Shown: positions 52,662 to 62,540, counted from the first letter of the stretch. The stretch: 64,000 nucleotides of DNA from Candidatus Eiseniibacteriota bacterium (GCA_903844735.1 CAIMUX010000047.1:43862-107861); one strand, 5' to 3'. Numbers and translations: made by a program. The notes: generated by a model from the sequence alone, not told the origin.

Positions 52662-54278
52662 CTACGGGGCCGCCCGTTCCATCAATAGCACCGACTCCAC
52701 GTGCGCGGTGTGGGGAAACATGTCGATCACCCGCAGGCGGACGGGCTGGTAGCCTCCGTCCACCAGCAACGCCGCGTCGCGGGCCAGCGTCGACGGGTTG
52801 CACGAGACATAGAGGATCCACGGCGGCGTCAGAGCGAGGAGGCCTCGCACCGCGCGCGGGTGCAACCCGGAGCGGGGCGGGTCCACGAGCACACCGCCAT
52901 CGAACGGCATCGGCGGCGGCTCCACGCCGTCGGCCGTCTTCCCTTCCAGCCACGCTTCCACCGGGGCCTCGATGAAACGAGCGTTCGCGATCCCGTTCGC
53001 GGCGGCGGTGGCGCGGGCATCGGCCACCGCGGACGGGACCTGTTCCACCCCGATCACCTCGGAGAAAGAATCGGCGAGCGCGAGTCCCATGGTGCCGGCA
53101 CCGCAGTATAGGTCGAAAAGTCGGCAGCCTTGGCCTCGCGTGGGGCCTTGGCCCGGACCGGAGCCGCGCTCCGCTTGAAGGCCGTGCTCCCCGTTGGCGC
53201 TGTGTTCCCCGCGGGGGCCGCACCGATCGGCCACGCTCTCTCGCACCACCTCGATCAGTGTTTCGGCGCCGCGAGTGTTGGTCTGGAAGAACGACTGCAC
53301 CGAGAGGGTGAACTCGATGCCTCTGAGCCGTTCCCGCAAGAACGGCCGGCCATGAAGAACCCGCTCGGTATCGCCGCGAGCCACCGAGGCGAGTGTGTGG
53401 TTCACCACCAGTACGACTCCCACGAGGCCGGGTACGCGTTCGGCCAGCAGCGGGCCTAACGCGTCGAAGACCGGCGCGTCGTGGCGGGTCACCAGTCCAA
53501 GGAGAATCTCGCCGGTGTGGGTTCCTTCGCGAACCACGAGGTGGCGAAGGAGCCCCGTGTCGCCTTCGCTCCGCCACGCCTCCATTGCGTGCTCGCGCGC
53601 AAAGGCACGCACGGTATCGAGCGCCACGAGGCTGGCCGGCGATGGCAGTGCGCAGTATTCGAGATCGAAGATGGCGTCAAACCGACCGGGGACGTGCAGT
53701 CCGAGAGCGGGTGACGGGTATGGCTCTGGCGGCGGCCCGTCCGCATGCCAACTTCGGGTGGAGAAGGTGTACTCCATCTTGTTGCGGTAGGCGGTCGTGA
53801 GGGGCGAAGGGACCGGTGGGCCCCACTCGGGCACGCTGATCCGGCCGATTCGTTCCAGGCAGTCGCGTACCTGCGCCGCCTTGGCCGCGAGTTGGGCGGG
53901 GTAGTCGAGCACTTGAAACGCGCATCCGCCGCAGATGGCGGCATGGGGGCAAAGCGGGGGCCTTCGGTCAGGTGAGGGCTCGATCACCTGCACGAGCCGC
54001 ATGCGGTCGTAGTGCCGACGGCGCTGGACCGGCACTGCGAGGACGCGCTCACCGGGGAGAGCCCCCGGTATGAAGCGCACCTTGCCGTCAACGCGTGCGA
54101 TCCCCTCGCCACCGAACGCCAGCGATTCGACCGTGAGCTCGATCACGTCGTCGAAGCCGGGGCTTTTCCCCGGGCGCCGGGAGCCCGATCTCCCCCCAAG
54201 GAGGCACGGTGGGCCGGCGGCGCCCATGCGGCTTGCCTCCCGCGACCCTTCCCGCTCGCCTCGGCTCGCTTTTTCCAC
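52662..54278 (-). CDS. 23S rRNA m5U methyltransferase RlmD/RumA family
   Basis: 538 residues. N-terminal TRAM domain (IELTVESLAFGGEGIARVDG). Iron-sulfur Cys motif CPHAAICGGC with another Cys in FDLEYCALP. The SAM-binding motif LFDLYCGAGTMGLALA and the catalytic VSCNPSTLARD follow. A Gly/Arg-rich insert interrupts the domain around residue 360. Which uridine is modified is not determined. GTG start (54278) follows AAGGAG at a perfect 9-base spacing on the minus strand. Confidence 0.92.
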   Translation of the reverse strand: MEKASRGEREGSREASRMGAAGPPCLLGGRSGSRRPGKSPGFDDVIELTVESLAFGGEGIARVDGKVRFIPGALPGERVLAVPVQRRRHYDRMRLVQVIEPSPDRRPPLCPHAAICGGCAFQVLDYPAQLAAKAAQVRDCLERIGRISVPEWGPPVPSPLTTAYRNKMEYTFSTRSWHADGPPPEPYPSPALGLHVPGRFDAIFDLEYCALPSPASLVALDTVRAFAREHAMEAWRSEGDTGLLRHLVVREGTHTGEILLGLVTRHDAPVFDALGPLLAERVPGLVGVVLVVNHTLASVARGDTERVLHGRPFLRERLRGIEFTLSVQSFFQTNTRGAETLIEVVRESVADRCGPRGEHSANGEHGLQAERGSGPGQGPTRGQGCRLFDLYCGAGTMGLALADSFSEVIGVEQVPSAVADARATAAANGIANARFIEAPVEAWLEGKTADGVEPPPMPFDGGVLVDPPRSGLHPRAVRGLLALTPPWILYVSCNPSTLARDAALLVDGGYQPVRLRVIDMFPHTAHVESVLLMERAAP

Positions 54279-54291
54279 GCTGATAAACTCC

Positions 54292-54320
54292 TTGGGTGAT
54301 GGGTACTCGGTTCCTATACT
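54292..54320 (+). promoter_or_regulatory. promoter of the PpiC-recJ-rel unit
   Basis: TTGGGT (54292-54297), 17-base spacer, TATACT (54315-54320), about 85 bases before the PpiC gene. Lies in the divergent gap with the methyltransferase start. Confidence 0.55.
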
Positions 54321-54403
54321 GGGGGCTCATCGTACCATGAAGTTTCCAGGCACCCCCGTGAGGGGAAACGGGGTCCGGCGAGGTCGGACCCGGGGAGATA
54401 CCG

Positions 54404-55417
54404 GTGAAATTCGGATTGATGGCACGGAGCGTCCTCTGGGGCGCGGTTCTGCTTGCCGGGGTGGCGGCCTTCGGTTCCGGTTGCGACAAGAAGAAGACGG
54501 TCGGCCCGATCAAGGGCGAGCCCACGCTCGTCGTCGTGCAGGTCAACGATCAGGCGATCACCCTTGGGGAGATCGATCGCACTGTCAATCAACTCCGCCA
54601 GCAGGGGCCTCGCTTGGGCGTGAATCCCAACGCCCCGGAAGATTCTCTCCAAGCGAAGGTCATCGATGATCTCATTGCCAAGCGGCTTCTGTTCCAGGAG
54701 GCGCGCAAAGCGGGATCGGTGCCCACGGAACAAGAGGCTGCCGACTTCGTCAAGGGGGTCATGCAGCAGCAGGGCATCCCCAACGAGGACTCCCTTCTTG
54801 CCGCCCTCAAGCGTTTCGACATGACCAAGGAGCAGTTTGTCCTCGATTGGGAGATGAACACAGGTATCAACAAGCTCCTGCAGAAGGCGGTGCAGGAGAC
54901 GGTGAAGGTGACGCCGGAGCAGGCGCAGGCGTACTACGACTCGCACTCGGAGGAGTTCCAGCGCGGCGAAACGGCGCACGCGAGGCACATCTTCCTGCGC
55001 GTCCCTGAGGGGGCCACCCCCGAAGTGGCGGCCTCGATCAAGGGCAAGCTGGAAGCGATCGCGGTTCAGATCAAAGGCGGAGCCGATTTCGGCCAGCTCG
55101 CCCAGACCACCTCCGAGGATACCCAATCGGGCGCCAGGGGCGGCGACCTGGGTTTCATTCCCCGCGGCGCCCGCATTCCGGTGCCGCTTGACTCGGTCGC
55201 TTTCGCCCTCACCCCGGGCTCGGTGTCCGGCCCGGTGCGGACGAGTTACGGGTGGCACTTGGTCAAGACCGAGGAAATCGTTCCGCCCGGTATCGTCCCC
55301 TTCGCGGAGATCAAGGACAGGCTGATCCCCATGCTCACCCAGAAGCGGACCGGTGCCAGGGTCGAGTCCTGGGTGGCCGAACTGAAGAAGAAGGCGAAGA
55401 TCAAGAGGAAGGCCTGA
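54404..55417 (+). CDS. PpiC/parvulin-type peptidyl-prolyl isomerase lipoprotein
   Basis: Periplasmic foldase of 337 residues. A lipobox FGSGC ends the signal peptide. The SurA-N-like region (AITLGEIDRTVNQLRQQGPR) is followed by a parvulin domain (ARHIFLRVPEG, GGADFGQLAQTTSED and GARGGDLGFIPRG). Likely helps fold outer-membrane proteins. GTG start at 54404 with GGGGAGA upstream. Confidence 0.92.
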   Translation: MKFGLMARSVLWGAVLLAGVAAFGSGCDKKKTVGPIKGEPTLVVVQVNDQAITLGEIDRTVNQLRQQGPRLGVNPNAPEDSLQAKVIDDLIAKRLLFQEARKAGSVPTEQEAADFVKGVMQQQGIPNEDSLLAALKRFDMTKEQFVLDWEMNTGINKLLQKAVQETVKVTPEQAQAYYDSHSEEFQRGETAHARHIFLRVPEGATPEVAASIKGKLEAIAVQIKGGADFGQLAQTTSEDTQSGARGGDLGFIPRGARIPVPLDSVAFALTPGSVSGPVRTSYGWHLVKTEEIVPPGIVPFAEIKDRLIPMLTQKRTGARVESWVAELKKKAKIKRKA

Positions 55418-55452
55418 GCGCGGGCGGCCGGTGCCGCCCCGCACCCCGCGCT

Positions 55453-57258
55453 ATGCCCGAGCCGAGCCGCAAACGCTGGGTTCTGCCCGCAACACCGTGC
55501 CCGCCCGGATGGGGGGAGAGCGGTGCCGGTGTCGGACTGCCGCGCGCGATTGCGGAGGTTCTTTGGAACCGTGAGGTTCGCTCCGAAGAGCAGGTTCGCG
55601 GCTTTCTCGAACCAGACCTCGGTTCCCTGGCCGACCCGTTCTTGCTCTCCGGCATGGCCGCGGCGGTGGACCGTCTAAGCCGTGCCATCAGAGAGAAGGA
55701 GCGGGTCTTCGTGTTCGGGGACTTCGACGCCGACGGAGTGGCTGCGGCCGTCTTGGCCATCGGGGTACTGCGGGCTGTGGTGGCGGGGCGTAGCGACAGA
55801 GGCGGGGAGCGAAGCGGAGAGGGAAGCGGAGAGGGAAGCGGGAATCGGGAATCCACGATTTTGTCGATCAGCCCTGAGCGAAAAGAGGGATTCGGCCTGA
55901 CCGAGAGGGTGGTCCGTGAGGTCAGCGAAAGAGGGGGGCGCCTGCTCCTGACGGTTGACTGCGGGACCTCTGCCAATCACGCCATTGGCGTTGCCCGGGA
56001 ACTCGGCGTGGATGTCGTGGTCGCCGACCATCACCTCCCCGAAGACGTGATTCCAAGATCGGCCATCCTCGTCAATCCGAACCTGCCTGGCGAGCAGTAC
56101 CCGTTCCGCGACTTAGCCGCGGTCGGTGTGGTGCATCGTCTGCTCGACGCCCTGACGCGGGAGGACGAGGGGGAGGCCGCGATCCTTCGCGCTCAGCTCG
56201 ACCTTGTCGCCTTGGGCACTGTGGCGGACGTCGTCCCCCTGGTGGGGGAGAATCGGATCCTGACCTGGCATGGCCTCCGTCTCATGCGGGAGCGTCCGCG
56301 CCCGGCCTGGCCGGCCCTCGCCGAGTCGTGCGGAGTCGACACGGCGTGGATCAGCTCCATCGACATTGCCTACCGGTTGGCGCCGCGCCTGAATGCGCCG
56401 GGCCGGTTGGGCTCGCCGGCGCGATCCATCGACCTGCTGCTCGCGGAGCATGCCGGAGACGCGAGGGCCATCGCGGCGAGGGTGGAAGACGACAACCGGG
56501 AACGGCGGGATCGGCATGAGAAGATTCTGGATGAGGTTCTGCAACGCGTGGAGGCGGGACCCCGGGTGCCGGGTGATCCGATCGTCCTCGGCTCCACCAA
56601 GTGGTCTGCGGGCGTGCTCGGGATCGTTGCGTCCCGCCTGGTGGAGACCTACCGCGTGCCGGTGGTGCTGGTGTCTCTCGAAGGAGAGGTCGCGCGCGGT
56701 TCGGCCCGTACGCCCCGGGGGCACGACCTGCTGGCATGGCTCGGCGATGAGCAGGTGCGGAAGCACCTGACGCAGTTCGGAGGGCACCCGCAAGCGGCGG
56801 GAGTCTCGATGTATCCTTCGAACTTTGATGCCTTCCGGACGGCGCTGCTGCTCCGCGAGACGCCTGTTCGCGAGGAAGAGGCGGTGCAGCACGTCGATGC
56901 CGAGCTGGATCCGGCCGCTTGCGATCTTGATTTCGCCCGCGCCCTGGAGCGCCTGGCCCCCTTTGGCGCCGGAAACGCGGAGCCGCTCTTTCGGGGGACC
57001 TGTACGGTTCGCGGGGTTCGCCGGGAGCGTTCACGGCACCTCCGCTTCACGGCCGGCGGAGGGGGCGCCGCGCCCGACTGCATCGGCTTCGGGATGGGCC
57101 GCAGCGAATGCGATGTGCCGAGCCCCGGTTCCCGGCTCGATCTTCTCTATTTGCCGGTGGTGAACCGCCACCGGGGAGAAGAGCGCCTGCAACTGAAGCT
57201 GCGAGCCTTCCGGGTCGCGGAGGACGGCGGGTTGCCCGCCGCGCGCGGGAACGGCTGA
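55453..57258 (+). CDS. recJ: single-stranded-DNA-specific exonuclease RecJ
   Basis: 601 residues. DHH motifs: FVFGDFDADGVAAAVLA, LLTVDCGTSANHAIGVARE, VVVADHHLPED and GVVHRLLDAL. The DHHA1 domain has the FGGHPQAAGVSM motif. A Gly/Glu/Ser-rich insertion (RGGERSGEGSGEGSGNRE) sits between the first two motifs. Degrades 5' single-stranded ends in repair. ATG 55453 fits the family; the frame is open farther upstream inside the PpiC gene. Confidence 0.93.
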   Translation: MPEPSRKRWVLPATPCPPGWGESGAGVGLPRAIAEVLWNREVRSEEQVRGFLEPDLGSLADPFLLSGMAAAVDRLSRAIREKERVFVFGDFDADGVAAAVLAIGVLRAVVAGRSDRGGERSGEGSGEGSGNRESTILSISPERKEGFGLTERVVREVSERGGRLLLTVDCGTSANHAIGVARELGVDVVVADHHLPEDVIPRSAILVNPNLPGEQYPFRDLAAVGVVHRLLDALTREDEGEAAILRAQLDLVALGTVADVVPLVGENRILTWHGLRLMRERPRPAWPALAESCGVDTAWISSIDIAYRLAPRLNAPGRLGSPARSIDLLLAEHAGDARAIAARVEDDNRERRDRHEKILDEVLQRVEAGPRVPGDPIVLGSTKWSAGVLGIVASRLVETYRVPVVLVSLEGEVARGSARTPRGHDLLAWLGDEQVRKHLTQFGGHPQAAGVSMYPSNFDAFRTALLLRETPVREEEAVQHVDAELDPAACDLDFARALERLAPFGAGNAEPLFRGTCTVRGVRRERSRHLRFTAGGGGAAPDCIGFGMGRSECDVPSPGSRLDLLYLPVVNRHRGEERLQLKLRAFRVAEDGGLPAARGNG

Positions 57259-57261
57259 ACC

Positions 57262-59469
57262 ATGGACCCCGCGGTCGACCCGGTGGCGGAACTCGAGGCC
57301 CGACTGCGGGCGGCGGTAGCTCGCTACCTGCCGGATCACGACACGCGTGACATCTGGCGCGCCCTGGAGTTTGCCCGCACCGCGCATGCGCACCAACGGC
57401 GTCTCTCCGGTGAGCCGTACCTGACCCATTGCCTTTCAGTGGCGGTCATCCTAACCGACCTCCTGCGACGCGGGGCCGATCCGGTCATCCTCGAAGGAGC
57501 GCTTCTCCACGATGTCATCGAGGAGAATAAGTCGGTCACCCGTGAGCGGCTGGCGCGGGAGTTTGGCGAGGAGGTCGCGCTTTTGGTCGACGGGGTGACC
57601 AAGATCGGCGGGGTCCCTTTCCGCAATCCGGAGGCGATGCAGTCAGAAAATTTCCGCAAGATGCTCCTCTCCATGGCCAAGGACATCCGCGTCATTCTCA
57701 TTAAACTGGCCGACCGGCTGCACAATATGCGCACGATTGCGGCCCACCGGGAGGAGAAACGCCGCCGCATCGCGCAGGAGACGCACGACATCTACGCCAT
57801 GCTGGCCCATCGCCTCGGCATCGCGCACCTGAAGTGGGAATTGGAAGATCTTTCTTTCAAGGAGCTGGATCCGGAGTCGTACCGGCGGGTGAGCGAACTC
57901 GTCGCCACCAAGCGGCGCGAACGCGAGGAGGCGATCGAGCAAGTCCAGAAGCCGCTGGCGGAACGGCTGCGCGCCGAGGAGATCAAGGCCGAGATCAGCG
58001 GGCGACCGAAGAGTTTCTATTCGATTTGGCAGAAGATGGAGCGGACCGGGGGCAGCCTCGACGGCATTCACGATCTGCTTGGCATCCGCGTTATCACCGA
58101 GACCCGCGAGGATTGCTATCGGGTCTTGGGCATCGTCCACGACCTCTTCCTGCCGATGCAGGACCGCTTCAAGGACTACGTTGCCTCGCCCAAGAGCAAT
58201 ATGTACCAGTCGCTCCACACCACAGTCATCGGACCCCAGGCCCGACGGGTGGAGATCCAGATCCGTACCCGGCAGATGCACTTGGTGGCGGAGTACGGCA
58301 TCGCGGCCCACTACCAGTACAAGGCGGGGGGGCGCGTCGAGAACGAACTGGAGCGCAAACTGGGGGAGTTCCTCGTCCGCGGGACGACCGAGTGGCAGGC
58401 GGAGGCGGAAAACCCGCGCGAGTTCATGGATCTCCTTCGCGTGGCGCTGTACCAGGACGAGGTGTTTGTCTTCACCCCGCGCGGGGAACTGAAGCAGTTG
58501 CCGCGCGGGGCCTCTCCCATCGATTTCGCCTTCGCCGTGCACACCGCGGTGGGAAGCCATTGCGTGGGGGCGCGGGTCAACGGCCGCCTGGTTCGGCTCG
58601 GCTACGAGCTGAAGAGCGGCGACATCGTGGAGATCCTGACTTCGCCCTCGGCCGTGCCGCGCGAAGAGTGGATGAACCAGGTCCGCACCACCCGTGCGCG
58701 CCAGAAGGTCCGCCACTGGTTGAAGCAGCAGCGACTCACCGATTCCATCGCCCTCGGCCGCGAGATGCTGGAGCGGGAACTGCGCAAGCGTCGCCGGAAG
58801 CTGCCTCCGGAGGACGAGCTGACCGAGATCGCGCAGTCATTCAGCCTCGAGGATACCGCTCTTCTTTTCGCCCGTATCGGCGAGGGAGATCTCTCGGCTC
58901 AAGCTGTCGGGAGCCGCGCCTACCCGGAAGTGGCGCCCCCCTTCGTGCCGCCGGGGCCGTCGGCGGTCGAGCGGCTACGCGATCTGGCGCGCGGTCCATC
59001 GCGCGGGGTCAAGATCCAAGGGATCACTTCGCTCATGATTCACATGGCCCAGTGCTGTCATCCGCTGCCGGGCGATCCCATCGTCGGGATTGTCACCCGC
59101 GGGCGGGGCGTGTCCGTGCACCGAGGGGATTGTCCCAACACATTCGAGGATCGGGTGGAGCGCGAGCGGCTGGTGGAAGTAAGCTGGGATGTGGAGCGCG
59201 ACGCGGTCTTCCTCGCCCGGGTCCTCGTCCGCGTCCAGGACCGGCCGAACATGCTGGGCGAGATCGCCACCGCCATCGGCAAGATCGGCTCGAACATCCG
59301 GCAGGCCTCGGTCTCCTCCGAGGAGGGGGAGGCGGTGGGTGACTTCCTGCTGGAGGTACGCAACCTTCATCACCTGGAGCGGGTACGCCGGGCCGTGCTC
59401 GGCATCAAGGGAGTGCGCGCCGTGGACCGGCGGCAGATGTTCCCCTCGGGAACAAAGGAGGAAGCGTGA
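57262..59469 (+). CDS. bifunctional-type (p)ppGpp synthetase/hydrolase (Rel/SpoT)
   Basis: 735 residues: HD hydrolase domain (THCLSVAVILTD, ALLHDVIEEN), synthetase domain (GRPKSFYSIWQKM, SPKSNMYQSLHTTVIGP, EIQIRTRQMHLVAEYGIAAH), TGS domain (VFVFTPRGELKQLPRGASPI), zinc-finger-like helical region and C-terminal ACT domain. The hydrolase HD motif reads HDVIEE where many Rel proteins have HDVVED, a D-to-E change next to the metal site. It overlaps the downstream gene by 4 bases. Confidence 0.93.
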   Translation: MDPAVDPVAELEARLRAAVARYLPDHDTRDIWRALEFARTAHAHQRRLSGEPYLTHCLSVAVILTDLLRRGADPVILEGALLHDVIEENKSVTRERLAREFGEEVALLVDGVTKIGGVPFRNPEAMQSENFRKMLLSMAKDIRVILIKLADRLHNMRTIAAHREEKRRRIAQETHDIYAMLAHRLGIAHLKWELEDLSFKELDPESYRRVSELVATKRREREEAIEQVQKPLAERLRAEEIKAEISGRPKSFYSIWQKMERTGGSLDGIHDLLGIRVITETREDCYRVLGIVHDLFLPMQDRFKDYVASPKSNMYQSLHTTVIGPQARRVEIQIRTRQMHLVAEYGIAAHYQYKAGGRVENELERKLGEFLVRGTTEWQAEAENPREFMDLLRVALYQDEVFVFTPRGELKQLPRGASPIDFAFAVHTAVGSHCVGARVNGRLVRLGYELKSGDIVEILTSPSAVPREEWMNQVRTTRARQKVRHWLKQQRLTDSIALGREMLERELRKRRRKLPPEDELTEIAQSFSLEDTALLFARIGEGDLSAQAVGSRAYPEVAPPFVPPGPSAVERLRDLARGPSRGVKIQGITSLMIHMAQCCHPLPGDPIVGIVTRGRGVSVHRGDCPNTFEDRVERERLVEVSWDVERDAVFLARVLVRVQDRPNMLGEIATAIGKIGSNIRQASVSSEEGEAVGDFLLEVRNLHHLERVRRAVLGIKGVRAVDRRQMFPSGTKEEA

Positions 59470-60305
59470 GCAAACAGAGAAGCCGGCGGTTGGGCGGGGA
59501 TCGGGTCGGATCGTTCCTGAGCCATCGAGGCCTCGGGGCGGCGGGTCGGGCGCGCCTGGCGGTTGCCGGGTACCGGATGCCGGGCGTGGGTGGGGCGTTG
59601 TCCGGCGTCGGTACCGCGTTGTCGCTCGTCCCCACTGCGTTGTCGCTTGTCGTGGTCGCTCTCTGCTTCGTAACGCCGACGCCGGTCCGCGCCGGGGTCG
59701 CCTTCGGTGTGCGCGGCGGCTATGCGGCCGTCGATCGCGATGCCTTGCTCGGCTCGGGCAAGACCCTCGGGACGCCGTTTTTCGGACTGCAGGCGGTCAT
59801 TCCGATTGTGCCGCTGGTCTCGCTGGTTGTTGCCGGCGAGCAGCGCACCAAGAGCTTCGATTTCGGCAACGCCACAATCGGCAATCTGGGCGTAACGGGC
59901 CGGGCCAAGTGGACCGACCAGGCGCTTTACGCCGCGCTGCGCGTCCGGGTTCCGGGTGCGGTCGGTCTGTACGGTGGCGCGGGGGTGGGGATGCACCGAC
60001 AGAAGACCGACGTCGTGGGCGTGTTGGAAGTGACGGGGGTGCCGAAGGCGGATGCCCAGCCAGACGCTCGTGTCGGCGAGCCGCGCCGGACGGGGCTGGC
60101 GACCGAGGGGAATCCGCTGGACGACTTCCGTCGCCGGGCGGAAAAGGAGGCAACTGACCTGTCGTGGCACGCGCTCGTCGGTTTGGAGCTCAGCCTGCCA
60201 GTGGTTCCGGTGGCGATCTTTGCCGAGGGCCGGATGGACGACATCCAAGGAAGCGCTCCTCGTTCCCTCGCCGTCTATGCCGGCTTCAACCTGAAGTTGC
60301 CTTAA
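59466..60305 (+). CDS. outer-membrane beta-barrel-like protein
   Basis: 279 residues with a long Arg-rich N-terminus, a hydrophobic segment (SLVVVALCFVTPTPVRAG) ending in a signal-cleavage site, and alternating strand-rich sequence with a terminal aromatic-flanked strand (SLAVYAGFNLKLP). Looks like a small barrel or porin-like protein, function unknown. GTGA overlap with the rel gene is unusual for an exported protein. Confidence 0.6.
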   Translation: MSKQRSRRLGGDRVGSFLSHRGLGAAGRARLAVAGYRMPGVGGALSGVGTALSLVPTALSLVVVALCFVTPTPVRAGVAFGVRGGYAAVDRDALLGSGKTLGTPFFGLQAVIPIVPLVSLVVAGEQRTKSFDFGNATIGNLGVTGRAKWTDQALYAALRVRVPGAVGLYGGAGVGMHRQKTDVVGVLEVTGVPKADAQPDARVGEPRRTGLATEGNPLDDFRRRAEKEATDLSWHALVGLELSLPVVPVAIFAEGRMDDIQGSAPRSLAVYAGFNLKLP

Positions 60306-60314
60306 GGACCTCCG

Positions 60315-60791
60315 GTGCTGGCCGTGGTCCAACGAGTCTCTCGCGCGGCGGTGCGCGTCGATGCCCGTGTCACCGGCGAGATCGGCGTGGGTCTCCTCGT
60401 TCTCCTCGGTGTGCGCCAGGGGGACGCCGCCGCCGATGCCTCTTGGCTGGCCGCGAAAATCTCCTCGTTGCGGATCTTTCCTGATGGAGAGGGGAAGATG
60501 AACCGCGGCCTCGACGAGGCCGGCGGTGCCATGTTGGTGGTTTCGCAGTTCACGCTGCTCGGTGACTGCGTGAAAGGGCGGCGGCCCAGTTTCACCCACG
60601 CGGCACCGCCGGAGGATGCCAATCGACTCTACGAGCGATTCTGCTCGGCGGTCCGGGGTCTGGGTGTGCGTGTGGAAACGGGGGTCTTTCAGGCGATGAT
60701 GGAGGTGGAGCTGGTGAACGACGGGCCGGTCACTCTTCTTGTCGACTCCGGGCCGTGGAAGGCGCGGCGCGGTGGCACGGAGATGACATGA
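60315..60791 (+). CDS. dtd: D-aminoacyl-tRNA deacylase
   Basis: Removes D-amino acids wrongly attached to tRNA. 158 residues with the family motifs [19 protein letters not shown] and [12 protein letters not shown]. The GTG at 60315 is 9 bases after the barrel gene; the stop overlaps the maf start. Confidence 0.95.
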   Translation: MLAVVQRVSRAAVRVDARVTGEIGVGLLVLLGVRQGDAAADASWLAAKISSLRIFPDGEGKMNRGLDEAGGAMLVVSQFTLLGDCVKGRRPSFTHAAPPEDANRLYERFCSAVRGLGVRVETGVFQAMMEVELVNDGPVTLLVDSGPWKARRGGTEMT

Positions 60792-61426
60792 CTTCTGCCG
60801 ATCCCGGTCCGGGTGCCAAGCTCCTCGGTCTGCGTGGATCACCACTGGCCCTTGCCTCGCGTTCCCCTCGTCGTCGCGAGCTGCTGGAGCGTCTGGCGAT
60901 CCCCCTGATCGTTCTCCCCTCGGGCGTCCCGGAGGCGGATCGCCGGGGCGATGAGCCCCCCTCGATCTATGTCCGGCGGCTTGCCATTGCGAAGATGGCG
61001 GCAGTGACCGGTGAGGCGGAGCGGGCCGGCGCCTACGCTTGCCTGGGCGCCGACACGGTGGTAGAGGTCGATGGCGAGGTCTTAGAACAGCCCCGGGACC
61101 GAGAGGACGCCGCTCGGCTGCTCGGGGTCATCGGCGGTCGATGGCATACGGTCTGGACCGGTCTGGCCCTGTGCATCCCGAGGCGCGGCTCCAAGGGCAG
61201 TGAAGTGGAGGCTTCGCGGGTTTTCTTCGAGCGCCTCAATCCGGCTGATCTCGATACCTATCTGAATACCGGGGAGCCGATGGACAAAGCCGGGGCCTAC
61301 GGCATCCAGGGGTGGGGCGGAATCTTCGTTCCGCGGATCGAGGGAGACTATTTCAACGTCATGGGTTTGCCGCTGGCGGCGTTGCGTCGGCTGTGTCTGA
61401 GCGTGGAGGGAGAGTTGCGTGCCTGA
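60788..61426 (+). CDS. nucleoside triphosphate pyrophosphatase Maf/YhdE family
   Basis: 212 residues. [17 protein letters not shown] is the Maf signature at the N-terminus, followed by [19 protein letters not shown] and [13 protein letters not shown]. Hydrolyses dTTP/UTP or modified nucleotides. ATGA overlap with dtd. Confidence 0.92.
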   Translation: MTSADPGPGAKLLGLRGSPLALASRSPRRRELLERLAIPLIVLPSGVPEADRRGDEPPSIYVRRLAIAKMAAVTGEAERAGAYACLGADTVVEVDGEVLEQPRDREDAARLLGVIGGRWHTVWTGLALCIPRRGSKGSEVEASRVFFERLNPADLDTYLNTGEPMDKAGAYGIQGWGGIFVPRIEGDYFNVMGLPLAALRRLCLSVEGELRA

Positions 61427-62471
61427 TCTGGAGATCATCGAGACGGTCCGTTGGCGTGATGGTATGGTCCGCATCCTCGACCAAACGCGGCTGCCCGCGG
61501 AAGAGGTCTACCTCGATTTGGCCACGACGGCCGAGGTCATTGAGGCCATCCGCCGTTTGGCCGTGCGCGGCGCGCCCGCCATCGGCGTGACCGGCGCCCT
61601 GGCCGTGGCTCAGGCGGCGGCCCAGACCGGCGGGAACGCTGCCCCCGAGTGGATTGCCCGGGTGCAAGAGTCGGCTCGTGCCGTCGCCGACGCGCGTCCG
61701 ACCGCGGTGAATCTCCAGTGGGCGGTAGATCGGGTGGTGTCGGTCCTGTGGCGTGCGGCCGGCAGTGGCGCGAGCGTGGAGGCGCTGCGGGCTCTGGCCC
61801 TGGCGGAGGCGCAGTCGATTCTCGAAGAGGATCTGGCGCTTTCCGCCGCCATGGGTGCCCACGGGGCGTCGCTCCTGCCCCAGGACGGGCGGGTCCTGAC
61901 GCACTGCAATACCGGCGGCCTGGCCACGGCGGGGGGCGGGACCGCCCTAGGTGTCGTCTTCGAGGCGGTCCGGCAAGGGAAGCGGGCCTTTGTCTACGCT
62001 AATGAGACGAGGCCTCTCCTCCAGGGGGCACGGTTGACCACCTGGGAGCTGCAGCGGGCCGGGATCCCGTTTGCGTTGCTGTGCGACGGGGCATCAGCCT
62101 GGCTCTTGCGGACCCGTCGGATCGATGCTGTCCTGGTGGGGGCCGACCGCGTGGCCGCTAATGGCGACACTGCCAACAAGATCGGGACCCTTAGCGTCGC
62201 GCTCGCGGCCCGGGCGTTCAAGGTTCCGTTGTATGTCGTGGCCCCCCGGTCGTCGTTCGATCTGTCACTTGCGGACGGGCAGGGGATTCCGATCGAGGAG
62301 CGTGATCCGGAGGAGGTTCTCTCATGGCCGGGGGGGCGAGTCGCCCCGGAGGGGGCGGAGGCCTGGAATCCCGCTTTTGATGTCACCCCTGCCGGGCTGG
62401 TGAGCGGCTGGGTGACGGAACGGGGGGTGGAACGACCTCCCTTCATCGAAACCGGCGAGACGGAGGCTTGA
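61419..62471 (+). CDS. mtnA: methylthioribose-1-phosphate isomerase
   Basis: Methionine-salvage isomerase of 350 residues related to eIF2B. Motifs RLAVRGAPAIGVTGAL, LTHCNTGGLATAGGGTALGV, ETRPLLQGARLTTWEL, VLVGADRVAANGDTANKIGT and FKVPLYVVAP are present. GTG at 61419 overlaps the maf end by 8 bases. Confidence 0.93.
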   Translation: MPDLEIIETVRWRDGMVRILDQTRLPAEEVYLDLATTAEVIEAIRRLAVRGAPAIGVTGALAVAQAAAQTGGNAAPEWIARVQESARAVADARPTAVNLQWAVDRVVSVLWRAAGSGASVEALRALALAEAQSILEEDLALSAAMGAHGASLLPQDGRVLTHCNTGGLATAGGGTALGVVFEAVRQGKRAFVYANETRPLLQGARLTTWELQRAGIPFALLCDGASAWLLRTRRIDAVLVGADRVAANGDTANKIGTLSVALAARAFKVPLYVVAPRSSFDLSLADGQGIPIEERDPEEVLSWPGGRVAPEGAEAWNPAFDVTPAGLVSGWVTERGVERPPFIETGETEA

Positions 62472-62496
62472 CATCCTTTGCGTTTGTCGCTATCTT
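62468..62496 (+). promoter_or_regulatory. promoter of the rplM-rpsI operon
   Basis: TTGACA (62468-62473), 17-base spacer, TATCTT (62491-62496), about 45 bases before rplM; the -35 overlaps the mtnA stop region. Confidence 0.75.
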
Positions 62497-62540
62497 TCAT
62501 TCTTTGCATCGTCCAAGCGGTTTCGAGGAGGAAGTCTGGC

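Noticed and set aside
57834..59342. 502-codon open frame inside the rel gene
   Set aside because: Overlaps the well-supported Rel domains in another frame; no motif of its own.
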